Assembly (NCBI GenBank): GCA_947449125.1
Contig: CANFQR010000114.1
Coordinates: 1 to 5,678 of the forward strand
Length of the DNA stretch: 5,678 nt
Direction of reading: 5' to 3'
Source of the DNA: Bacteroidota bacterium
GTDB taxonomy: Bacteria; Bacteroidota; Bacteroidia; B-17B0; Aurantibacillaceae
Shown: positions 1-5,678 of the stretch, piece by piece
Numbering within the stretch: position 1 is the first letter of the stretch
How the letters are laid out: every line of letters starts with the position of its first letter
Notes under the pieces: model-generated
The model's input: the letters and a program-made list of their open reading frames with translations, nothing else
Told to the model about the DNA's origin: nothing
Database searches by the model: none
Made by a program: the position numbers and the translations under genes

Positions 1-1
1 A

Positions 2-853
2 ATAATTGCCACAGCACGTGCAAAAAATAAAGAGTTTATTGACCCTGCAATTAAAACACTTGAGGGTTGGGGATTAATTGTTGAACTGGGAGCAAATATT
101 TTCAAAAGTTACCATCAATTTGCCGGTACCGATAAAGAAAGAGCTGACGACTTGCAATGGGCAATTAATCACAAAACAGCAAAAGCCATTTTAATTAGTA
201 GTGGTGGTTACGGAACATTAAGAATTATTGACCGCATTAACTTTAAACCGCTTTTAAAAAATCCAAAATGGTTTATTGGTTATAGCGACACAACAGTAAT
301 TCATAGCCGTTTAATGAATTTAAATATTGCTTCTATACATGGGACTATGGCTTTTCAATTTTTAAAAAATAAAAAAGCAACCCTGTCAATAAAAAATTTA
401 TTATTCGGGCAAACAATAAATTACATTATTAAAAAACATAAATTAAATAAAGAAGGCTCTGCTTCAGGAGATATCATTGGCGGAAATCTTTCTTTGTTAT
501 ATGCTTTAAGCGGCAGCTTAGATGATTTTTCAGGTAAAAATAAAATATTGTTTATTGAAGATTTGGATGAGCAACTTTATCATATTGACAGGATGATGCT
601 TCAACTAAAGCGGAGTGGTAAATTAAAAAATTTAAAAGGGTTAATAGTTGGCGGCATGTCAGATATGAAAGATAACACCATTCCCTATGGAAAAACTGTC
701 GAAGAAATTATTTATGATGCCGTAAAGGAGTACAATTATCCGGTTTGTTTTAATTTCCCTGCCGGTCACATTGAAAACAATATGGCAATGTATTTTGGAA
801 AAAAAGCAATATTAGAAATATCAAAAGAAAAAATTAGTTTAAATTATATTTAA
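2..853 (+). CDS. LD-carboxypeptidase (S66 / LdcA-MccF family), 5' end missing
   Basis: Serine peptidase of the S66 family. Family members such as LdcA remove the terminal D-alanine from L,D-linked tetrapeptides in the cytoplasm during peptidoglycan recycling; the MccF branch instead cleaves microcin C-like compounds, and I cannot fully separate the two. The frame is open from base 2, so the gene begins before the window. 283 codons are visible against about 300 for the family, so only some 15-25 N-terminal residues are missing. The visible part opens with IIATAR, followed by FAGTDKERADDLQWAI (bases 119-166). The nucleophilic serine lies in the GYSD motif (codon 284-286). The other expected triad members are the glutamate of FIEDLDEQ (557-559) and the histidine of FPAGHIENN (767-769), so the enzyme looks intact and active. 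The TTG at 152 is internal to the conserved domain and is not the start. It converges with bshB1, leaving a 6-base gap. Confidence 0.93.
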   Translation: MIATARAKNKEFIDPAIKTLEGWGLIVELGANIFKSYHQFAGTDKERADDLQWAINHKTAKAILISSGGYGTLRIIDRINFKPLLKNPKWFIGYSDTTVIHSRLMNLNIASIHGTMAFQFLKNKKATLSIKNLLFGQTINYIIKKHKLNKEGSASGDIIGGNLSLLYALSGSLDDFSGKNKILFIEDLDEQLYHIDRMMLQLKRSGKLKNLKGLIVGGMSDMKDNTIPYGKTVEEIIYDAVKEYNYPVCFNFPAGHIENNMAMYFGKKAILEISKEKISLNYI

Positions 854-861
854 ACTAATTT
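831..861. terminator. AT-rich palindrome at convergent gene ends, probable bidirectional terminator
   Basis: Two perfectly complementary 14-base arms (831-844, AAATTAGTTTAAAT, and 848-861) flank a 3-base loop. The palindrome covers the last codons and stop of the LD-carboxypeptidase gene and reaches into the stop codon of bshB1. Read on the minus strand, the stem is followed by a T-rich run (complement of about 822-834), as expected of an intrinsic terminator for the lpxD-bshB1 transcript. On the plus strand only the TTT at the end of the stem follows, so termination in that direction would be weaker. The stem holds a single G-C pair, so its stability is modest. The function is inferred from structure and position. 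Confidence 0.55.
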
Positions 862-1576
862 ATAGTAAATCAAATAAATTGTTTACGCCTGGGTATCGGT
901 TAACTGTAAAGCCTTCGGCATAACGTACACCAATTGCTCTTCCCCAAATAGTCATTTTACTATTTAAGTTTTCTAAAAAATTCTTACTTGATATGGGCGT
1001 TTCAGGTTCTTGTGAGTTTGGATTATAAAACTGAGAAGCAAATGCCATAATAGATTTGTGCTTATCATCTATAAAATTTGTAATATCAATTACAAAATCG
1101 GGATGAATATAGTAATCTTGAATGTAATGATAAACGGCTTTTGGACGCCAGGCTTCTTGATTTTTACCTTCGTGTATTGTTTCGATTTTAATTAAACCAC
1201 TGTAAAAACAGGCGTCTGAAACCAATTTAGCTGCTTTTCCATGGTCGGGGTGCCTATCATTTATTGCATTACACAACACTATTTCAGGCTTATGTTTTCT
1301 TATTATTTCAATAATTTGTTTGAGATGAATTTCATCGTTAACAAAAAAAGCATCTTTGCAGTTTAATTGAGTTCTAAATGATACACCTAATATTTCGGCA
1401 GATGTCATTGCCTCTTTAGTTCTTAATTCCGCATTACCTCTAGTTCCGAGCTCCCCCAACGTTAAATCTAGTATGCCTACTTTTTTCCCTAAAGCAACGT
1501 GTTTTGCAATAGTTCCACTACAACCTAACTCCACATCATCCGGATGAACACCAATTGCTAAAATATCAATTTTCAT
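860..1576 (-). CDS. bshB1: N-acetyl-glucosaminyl-malate deacetylase BshB1 (bacillithiol biosynthesis)
   Basis: Zinc-dependent deacetylase of the PIG-L/LmbE family that removes the acetyl group from N-acetylglucosaminyl-malate, the second step of bacillithiol synthesis. It is a cytosolic enzyme; BshA acts before it and BshC after it. The 238-residue length matches BshB1 proteins. Residues 11-16 are HPDDVE, giving metal ligands His11 and Asp14 and the probable general base Asp13. The third ligand is His112 in RHPDHGKA (108-115). The segment GELGTRGNAELR (41-52) and the C-terminal half with SQFYNP (181-186) and WGRAIGVRYAEGF (211-223) are typical of the BshB1 branch rather than of generic LmbE proteins. 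The ATG lies 4 bases after the lpxD stop codon with no clear Shine-Dalgarno, so it is expected to be expressed from the lpxD transcript. No bshA or bshC is visible in the window. A related GlcNAc deacetylase role is the main alternative. Confidence 0.93.
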   Translation of the reverse strand: MKIDILAIGVHPDDVELGCSGTIAKHVALGKKVGILDLTLGELGTRGNAELRTKEAMTSAEILGVSFRTQLNCKDAFFVNDEIHLKQIIEIIRKHKPEIVLCNAINDRHPDHGKAAKLVSDACFYSGLIKIETIHEGKNQEAWRPKAVYHYIQDYYIHPDFVIDITNFIDDKHKSIMAFASQFYNPNSQEPETPISSKNFLENLNSKMTIWGRAIGVRYAEGFTVNRYPGVNNLFDLL

Positions 1577-1580
1577 TTTA

Positions 1581-2615
1581 CTATTGATTTGCTTTTTTTA
1601 TTAAAGCGTTTAGTTTATCGTTTAGCTTTGGCAAACTTCTAAACAATACATAGCTCCGTTTATAATCTCCAATATTAAAGGCTGGCGAACCTTGAACAAT
1701 TTCTCCTTCCTTTTCAATGCTAGAACCAATTCCGGACTGACCTGCAATTTTTACACCATCGGCAATTTTCATATGTCCGGCAATTCCAACCTGGGCGCCA
1801 ATCATACAATTTTTACCAACTTTTGTAGAGCCCGCTACCCCGGAAAGTCCTGCAATTACAGTGTTCTGTCCGATTTCAACATTATGGGCAATTTGCACCA
1901 AATTATCTAGTTTAACTCCTTTTCTAATTATTGTAGATCCTAAAGTTGCCCTATCAATAGATGAATTAGAGCCTATTTCGACATTATCTTCTATAATTAC
2001 ATTACCAATTTGGGGAACCTTTGCGAAAGCGTTTCCTTCTGTGTTTGGGGCAAAACCAAATCCGTCGCTGCCTATTACAGTTCCAGCATGAATTGTACAA
2101 TCGGAACCAATTTTGCACTCGTGGTATAATTTAACACCAGAATGTAAAATAGTATTATCACCTATTTCACAATGATCTCCAATAAAAACATGTGGGTGTA
2201 ATTTTACATTATTGCCAATAGTAGCATTTTGACCTATATAAACAAATGCTCCTATATAACATTCAACGCCTATTTTAGCGCTTTCTGAAATGAAGGACGG
2301 CTGTTCTGTTCCAACTTTTTGTGCTTTAGTTTGCGTATACAACTCTAATAATTTAGCAAATGATTCATAGGCGTTATCTACACGAATTAATGTACAGCCT
2401 GGTTTTACTGGCCTTTCAAGAACAAGCGTATTATTTACAATTACAATGCTAGCATTTGTTGTGTAAATAAAGTTAGTATAAACAGGATTTGCCAAAAAAG
2501 AAAGCGTTTTTTCTTTTCCTTCTTCAATTTTTGACACGTTGTTTACGGTAATATTTTCATCTCCCTCAACATGTCCATTTAAAAGTTGCGCTATTTGTTT
2601 TGCTGAAAATTCCAT
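1581..2615 (-). CDS. lpxD: UDP-3-O-(3-hydroxyacyl)glucosamine N-acyltransferase LpxD
   Basis: Third enzyme of lipid A synthesis: it transfers a 3-hydroxyacyl chain from acyl carrier protein to the 2-amino group of UDP-3-O-acyl-glucosamine in the cytoplasm, working as a trimer. The 344-residue length is normal. Residues 1-100 form the N-terminal uridine-binding domain (the SFLANPVY segment at 39-46 is characteristic). Residues 108-310 are a left-handed beta-helix of hexapeptide repeats (IGxxxxI-type: for example [24 protein letters not shown]), interrupted by the [10 protein letters not shown] loop (181-190). The catalytic histidine is His244 in QIAHNVEIG (241-249). A helical C-terminal tail (about 315-344) follows. 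The ATG start is well placed, with an AT-rich leader and no Shine-Dalgarno. bshB1 follows after 4 bases. The lpxC-fabZ and lpxA genes that commonly accompany lpxD in Bacteroidota are absent here, so this could be a second LpxD copy; the sequence alone cannot decide. Confidence 0.95.
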   Translation of the reverse strand: MEFSAKQIAQLLNGHVEGDENITVNNVSKIEEGKEKTLSFLANPVYTNFIYTTNASIVIVNNTLVLERPVKPGCTLIRVDNAYESFAKLLELYTQTKAQKVGTEQPSFISESAKIGVECYIGAFVYIGQNATIGNNVKLHPHVFIGDHCEIGDNTILHSGVKLYHECKIGSDCTIHAGTVIGSDGFGFAPNTEGNAFAKVPQIGNVIIEDNVEIGSNSSIDRATLGSTIIRKGVKLDNLVQIAHNVEIGQNTVIAGLSGVAGSTKVGKNCMIGAQVGIAGHMKIADGVKIAGQSGIGSSIEKEGEIVQGSPAFNIGDYKRSYVLFRSLPKLNDKLNALIKKANQ

Positions 2616-2714
2616 ACAATTAATTATTTAAAATTAAGTAAATTTTTAATATAACTTTTACTAAACTCGTTCTTAATGTAACAATAAAACAATTGCTTAA
2701 ACATTTAGTATAAG
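2616..2714 (-). other. 99-base spacer between glycosyltransferase and lpxD
   Basis: Very AT-rich gap on the minus-strand transcript, long enough to hold a promoter for lpxD. I looked for the Bacteroidota-type promoter (TTTG near -33 and TAnnTTTG near -7) and found only a partial -7 match, TAATTTTT, on the minus strand with no partner at the right distance. It is therefore unclear whether lpxD has its own promoter or depends on read-through from the upstream gene. Confidence 0.4.
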
Positions 2715-2715
2715 C
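2695..2715 (-). terminator. weak hairpin after the glycosyltransferase stop codon
   Basis: GCTTA (2695-2699) and TAAGC (2711-2715) can pair. The far end touches the stop codon of the glycosyltransferase (2715-2717). On the minus strand the stem is followed by AATTGTTTTATTGTT, a T-rich but interrupted stretch. Five base pairs around an 11-base loop is weak, so this may at most attenuate transcription into lpxD. Confidence 0.2.
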
Positions 2716-3848
2716 TAAGCAAATGCGGTTGCGTCTTTAATAACAGCTATAAGTTTTTTCTTTTCTTCGTGCCAGTTAATTTGAGAATTAACTTTAGCAA
2801 TATTAGATTTATAGGTTATTAATTTATCAGAAAACAACATCTCATTAATTTTTGCTGCTATTGCCGTTGGTTCGTGACTTTCAATAAAATCGCCAATATT
2901 ATATTTTGTTATGATTTTTTCTATTTCGGGTAAACGACTTGCTAAAATTGGGACGTTCGCCTGTAAATAGTCAAAAAATTTATTTGGTAAACTAAAATAA
3001 TAATTAAGGTTTGTGTTTTTATCTATACTTAACCCAAGATCTGCATTATAAGTATAGTGCATTAATTCGTTTTTAGGGATTTTGTAAATAAGAGTTACCT
3101 TGTTTGTAAAGCCGTTTGCTTTTATTTTGTTTTCTAAAACACCCCATACATCCCCGCTTCCTATAATTAACAACAAGGCACCATCAACAAAATGCATGGC
3201 GTCTATCAATTCCTCTGCACCCCTATCAATGTTAATCCCTGCTCCTTGAAGTAAAATTATTTTTTTATTAAGCGGCAAGTTTAAATCTGTTTTTGTTTTT
3301 GGTTGAAAATTATTTTCTGTATCAGAAATATTTCTAACAACATTAAATTTTGTTTTGTATTTTTTTTCGAAAATGTTTGCAATACTGTCGTTTACCGTAA
3401 TGCAGTGGCTCAACCTTGGCACAATTTTGCTTTCGAAAAAAAGCCATATTCTTTTTTTAATAGGGCTTTTAATTAGCTCAGGCACTTCACAAAACAATTC
3501 GTGACTATCGTAAATCAGCGGTATTGATTTTATTTTTGAAACAAGATAATTAGGAACTAATGTATCTAGATCATTTGCATATAATAAATGAGCTCGGCTA
3601 AACAAGAGTTTTAAAAACAATCGGAAATTAAAAAACAAATAAAATAATGGTCCCTTTAAAAAAAATAATTTCATGCGCTGTGTTTTAAACGAGAAATTAT
3701 TTATGGGTAAAGATGATGGTAAATGTCTGCCAATTAAAACCACATCAAAACCGCATTCTTGAAGTGTTATACATGTTTTCTTTACACGATTATCGGTAAC
3801 TAAATCATTTATTACACTTACTAAAGCTATTTTTTTTGTTGTAAACAA
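2715..3848 (-). CDS. GT-B fold glycosyltransferase, family 4-like
   Basis: Probable cytoplasmic, membrane-associated glycosyltransferase that adds a sugar from a nucleotide donor to a surface polysaccharide or lipid-linked acceptor; donor and acceptor cannot be read from the sequence. Of 377 residues, 1-170 form the N-terminal domain, with INDLVTDNRVKK (13-24), YANDLDTL (90-97) and IYDSHELFCEVPEL (112-125). Residues 62-83 are hydrophobic/basic and may dock on the membrane. The C-terminal donor domain shows LLQGAGINIDRGAEELIDAM (199-218), LIIGSGD (227-233) and LPNKFFDYLQANVPILAS (287-304). The usual EX7E signature is not canonical: Phe285 and Asp293 occupy the two Glu positions. The PNKFFDYL form looks like a recognisable GT4 branch rather than a defect. 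No ATG precedes the conserved N-terminus; TTG (complement of 3846-3848) is the best start, since the frame closes at 3894-3896. murB is divergent; lpxD lies 99 bases downstream. Confidence 0.85.
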   Translation of the reverse strand: MFTTKKIALVSVINDLVTDNRVKKTCITLQECGFDVVLIGRHLPSSLPINNFSFKTQRMKLFFLKGPLFYLFFNFRLFLKLLFSRAHLLYANDLDTLVPNYLVSKIKSIPLIYDSHELFCEVPELIKSPIKKRIWLFFESKIVPRLSHCITVNDSIANIFEKKYKTKFNVVRNISDTENNFQPKTKTDLNLPLNKKIILLQGAGINIDRGAEELIDAMHFVDGALLLIIGSGDVWGVLENKIKANGFTNKVTLIYKIPKNELMHYTYNADLGLSIDKNTNLNYYFSLPNKFFDYLQANVPILASRLPEIEKIITKYNIGDFIESHEPTAIAAKINEMLFSDKLITYKSNIAKVNSQINWHEEKKKLIAVIKDATAFA

Positions 3849-3885
3849 ATACTTTGTTGATATTGGTTTAAAGTTAGAAATATAT

Positions 3886-3900
3886 CCAATAATTTATTGG
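3886..3900. promoter_or_regulatory. 15-base palindrome in the divergent spacer, possible operator
   Basis: CCAATAA (3886-3892) and TTATTGG (3894-3900) are perfect inverted repeats around one central base. They lie in the roughly 67-base spacer shared by the divergent glycosyltransferase and murB genes. The half site reappears as TATTGGTT at 3861-3868 and 3895-3902. The layout suits a regulator-binding site or divergent promoter region, but AT-rich DNA yields such palindromes by chance and no regulator gene is nearby. A TATTTTTG sequence at 3902-3909 matches the Bacteroidota -7 consensus (TAnnTTTG) but has no convincing -33 partner and lies only 6 bases from the murB ATG. Confidence 0.3.
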
Positions 3901-3915
3901 TTATTTTTGTTTAAC

Positions 3916-4935
3916 ATGCTCGATTTTAAAGAAAATATAAGCCTTAAGCCATATAATACGTTTGGTATTGAGGCGTTTTGCTCATTTTTTATAGAAATAA
4001 ATTCTATAGAAGATTTTATGCTGCTTTTAAAAACCGACATTTTTCATTCAAATTCTAAATTAATTATTGGTGGTGGCAGCAATATTTTGTTTACGAAAAA
4101 TTTTAATGGCTTAGTCATCAAAAACAACATAAAGGGAATATCTGTCGTTTCAGAAAATTCTGAGACGGTGATTGTTAAAGCAAACGCAGGTGAAAACTGG
4201 CATGAATTTGTTATGTGGTGTATAAACAAAGGTTATTGTGGGCTCGAAAATCTTTCATTAATTCCAGGATGTGTTGGAGCATCGCCTATGCAAAACATTG
4301 GTGCTTATGGCGTAGAAATAAAAAACTTGTTTTACGAACTTGAAGCAATTAACATGAATAATGGAAAAGTAGACGTTTTTAATAATGCGGCTTGTGAGTT
4401 TGGTTATCGTGAAAGTGTATTTAAAACAAAACATAAAGGTGTGTTTTTTATTACTTCTGTATCCTTTATTCTAACTAAAACTCAAAATTTAAACACTTCT
4501 TATGGTGCTATAAATTCCGAATTAGCGGCTATGAAAATCTCTACCCCAACCATAAAAAATGTTTCTGATGCTGTTATTTCTATACGCAACAGCAAATTAC
4601 CCAACCCTAGAGAAGTTGGTAATGCAGGAAGTTTTTTCAAAAATCCAGAAGTTCCAAAAGAAAAACACGAGGAGCTTAAATTAATGTTTGAAAATTTAGT
4701 TTCTTATTCGTTACCAAGTGGTAATTATAAATTAGCGGCTGGATGGTTAATTGAACAATGTGACTTAAAAGGTTATGAAAAAAACGGCGCAGCTATTCAT
4801 ACAAAACAGGCTTTAGTTTTAATTAACAAAAATAATTGTAGCGGACTAGATGTATTTGAATTGTCAAACTATGTAATACAAAAAGTATTTGATAAATTTG
4901 GTGTAAGCCTTGAACGGGAAGTAAATATTATCTAA
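3916..4935 (+). CDS. murB: UDP-N-acetylenolpyruvoylglucosamine reductase MurB (type I)
   Basis: FAD flavoprotein that uses NADPH to reduce UDP-GlcNAc-enolpyruvate to UDP-N-acetylmuramic acid, the second committed step of cytoplasmic peptidoglycan precursor synthesis. Numbering from the ATG at 3916 gives 339 residues, close to E. coli MurB. LKPYNTFGI (10-18) opens the FAD-binding domain, followed by the flavin-binding IIGGGSNILF (50-59) and SLIPGCVGASPMQNIGAYGVEI (114-135). The substrate domain carries YRESVFK (164-170, with the active-site Arg165) and GSFFKNP (238-244, whose Ser239 is the expected proton donor). Glu335 in LEREV is the matching C-terminal catalytic glutamate. GYEKNGAAIHTKQALVLIN (286-304) is also typical. 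An in-frame TTG at 3907 would add three residues, but ATG at 3916 starts closer to the family N-terminus. The stop codon overlaps the next start as TAATG. Confidence 0.96.
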   Translation: MLDFKENISLKPYNTFGIEAFCSFFIEINSIEDFMLLLKTDIFHSNSKLIIGGGSNILFTKNFNGLVIKNNIKGISVVSENSETVIVKANAGENWHEFVMWCINKGYCGLENLSLIPGCVGASPMQNIGAYGVEIKNLFYELEAINMNNGKVDVFNNAACEFGYRESVFKTKHKGVFFITSVSFILTKTQNLNTSYGAINSELAAMKISTPTIKNVSDAVISIRNSKLPNPREVGNAGSFFKNPEVPKEKHEELKLMFENLVSYSLPSGNYKLAAGWLIEQCDLKGYEKNGAAIHTKQALVLINKNNCSGLDVFELSNYVIQKVFDKFGVSLEREVNII

Positions 4936-5678
4936 TGATTGGGTTTTTAATTGATGTCGGTATTTTTTCCAATTTGTTTTACACAGGCTTCATTTTCTTT
5001 CAGGAACCTTTCGAATTCTATTTTTCGTACATACCTATATTAATTTTACTGCCAATTTTTTTAATAAAATATAAGTTTCACTTTCCAAATTTATATATTT
5101 TAATTCCTTTACTAATTACTGGTTTGTTTAATATATTTATTGAAAACAATACGTTTTTAAACTTTTTTAAAATATATTTAAATATTAGCGTTAGTCTTAT
5201 TTTTTATCAATACGTTCTTCAATATTACAATTATGATGTAAAATTAATTTTTAAAAAATACCTTAATGTTTCATACATAGTATGTGCAATTGGTTTGTTT
5301 CAATTAATCTCCTATTTAGTTGGATTTACTTTTGGTTACAATCTCAGAAATTTTATTCCGTTAAATAAATGGGGATTAAACTTTGGAGGACTTGGATTAC
5401 GAATAAACAGTGTTTTTAGTGAGCCTTCGGCATTAGGAATTGCAATATCTCCAGCTTTTTTTATAAGCGCTTATCAATTAATAACGCGTACTAATTTTAT
5501 GCTTTCTTTAAAAAAGTGTTTAATAATTGTTATATGTTATTGTTTGTCTTTTTCGAGTTTAGCCTTTTTTGGTGTGTTTTTATCCATCATATTAATTACC
5601 ATCAATTATGGTGCATTAAGGTATTTCGTTATTGCAATTCCAGTTTCTGTATTTCTTTTTTTTGTAGCATATAATAAC
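4935..5678 (+). CDS. polytopic membrane protein, Wzy-like O-antigen/exopolysaccharide polymerase, 3' end missing
   Basis: The frame opens with the ATG at 4935-4937, whose A is the last base of the murB stop codon, and stays open for 248 codons to the window edge. The product is highly hydrophobic, with about seven to eight likely inner-membrane segments, roughly residues 5-22, 31-46, 52-69, 76-94, 112-132, 166-183, 195-223 (perhaps two) and 229-246. Between helices, LRINSVFSEPSALGIAI (155-171) matches the R-x-x-S/G-x-F-x-EPS pattern seen in O-antigen polymerase and ligase-like proteins. The N-terminal stretch YTGFIFFQEPFEFYFSYIPIL (16-36) resembles Bacteroidota polymerases of this type. Such proteins join lipid-linked oligosaccharide repeat units on the periplasmic side. 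Full proteins have about 400-450 residues, so close to half is missing. An O-antigen ligase (WaaL) or other oligosaccharide transfer role is possible. The TAATG overlap suggests translational coupling to murB. Confidence 0.78.
   Translation, partial: MIGFLIDVGIFSNLFYTGFIFFQEPFEFYFSYIPILILLPIFLIKYKFHFPNLYILIPLLITGLFNIFIENNTFLNFFKIYLNISVSLIFYQYVLQYYNYDVKLIFKKYLNVSYIVCAIGLFQLISYLVGFTFGYNLRNFIPLNKWGLNFGGLGLRINSVFSEPSALGIAISPAFFISAYQLITRTNFMLSLKKCLIIVICYCLSFSSLAFFGVFLSIILITINYGALRYFVIAIPVSVFLFFVAYNN

Noticed and set aside
152..154. TTG at 152 as the start of a 233-residue LD-carboxypeptidase
   Set aside because: The frame is open back to base 2, and the upstream codons encode conserved family sequence (IIATAR, FAGTDKERADD), so the gene starts before the window.
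1692..2091. Two overlapping plus-strand open frames (1692-1910 and 1861-2091)
   Set aside because: They lie wholly antisense to lpxD, whose frame has strong family motifs. Their products show no recognisable domain and they are shadows of the hexapeptide-repeat codons.
1690..2290. Apparent short periodic repeats in the DNA
   Set aside because: They reflect the hexapeptide repeats of the LpxD beta-helix at protein level; there are no exact repeated units with spacers, so this is neither a CRISPR array nor a DNA repeat.
2616..2714. Possible small gene or RNA between the glycosyltransferase and lpxD
   Set aside because: The 99 bases are AT-rich with no credible reading frame and no stable structure beyond a weak hairpin.
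3907..3915. TTG at 3907 as the murB start
   Set aside because: It would add only three residues (MFN) before an ATG at 3916 that fits the family N-terminus. The TTG also sits inside a TATTTTTG sequence that could be a promoter element.
4044..4229. Minus-strand open frame of 61 codons
   Set aside because: It is antisense to the FAD-binding region of murB, has no recognisable features and no independent context.

Overview
The window looks like chromosomal DNA from a low-G+C, Gram-negative member of the Bacteroidota (Flavobacteriales or a related order). This is inferred from four things: the strong A+T bias, the absence of clear Shine-Dalgarno sequences before the starts, a lipid A gene (lpxD, so an outer membrane is present), and a bacillithiol gene (bshB1, a pathway known mainly from Firmicutes and Bacteroidota). 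No phylogenetic analysis was possible, so the rank below phylum is uncertain.

Layout, left to right. A plus-strand LD-carboxypeptidase gene (S66 family) runs in from outside the window and ends at 853. It converges with a minus-strand group that reads right to left: a GT4-type glycosyltransferase (3848-2715), lpxD (2615-1581) and bshB1 (1576-860). lpxD and bshB1 are 4 bases apart and surely co-transcribed. The glycosyltransferase lies 99 bases upstream of lpxD and may or may not share the transcript. A 31-base, nearly perfect palindrome (831-861) covers both convergent gene ends and is the likely shared terminator. To the right, a short divergent spacer of about 67 bases containing a 15-base palindrome separates the glycosyltransferase from murB (3916-4935, plus strand). 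The murB stop overlaps the start of a polytopic membrane protein (4935 to beyond 5678), which resembles O-antigen/exopolysaccharide polymerases (Wzy-like) and is cut by the window end.

Almost everything here serves the cell envelope. The LD-carboxypeptidase trims recycled peptidoglycan peptides, MurB makes UDP-N-acetylmuramic acid for new peptidoglycan, LpxD adds an N-linked acyl chain to the lipid A precursor, and the glycosyltransferase and Wzy-like protein probably build a surface polysaccharide. BshB1 is the exception, making a precursor of the redox thiol bacillithiol. The right edge may be the start of a polysaccharide locus. I saw no mobile element, RNA gene, CRISPR array or clearly undescribed system. 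The most notable points are gene organisation (the murB/wzy stop-start overlap and the lpxD-bshB1 pair) and two palindromes.
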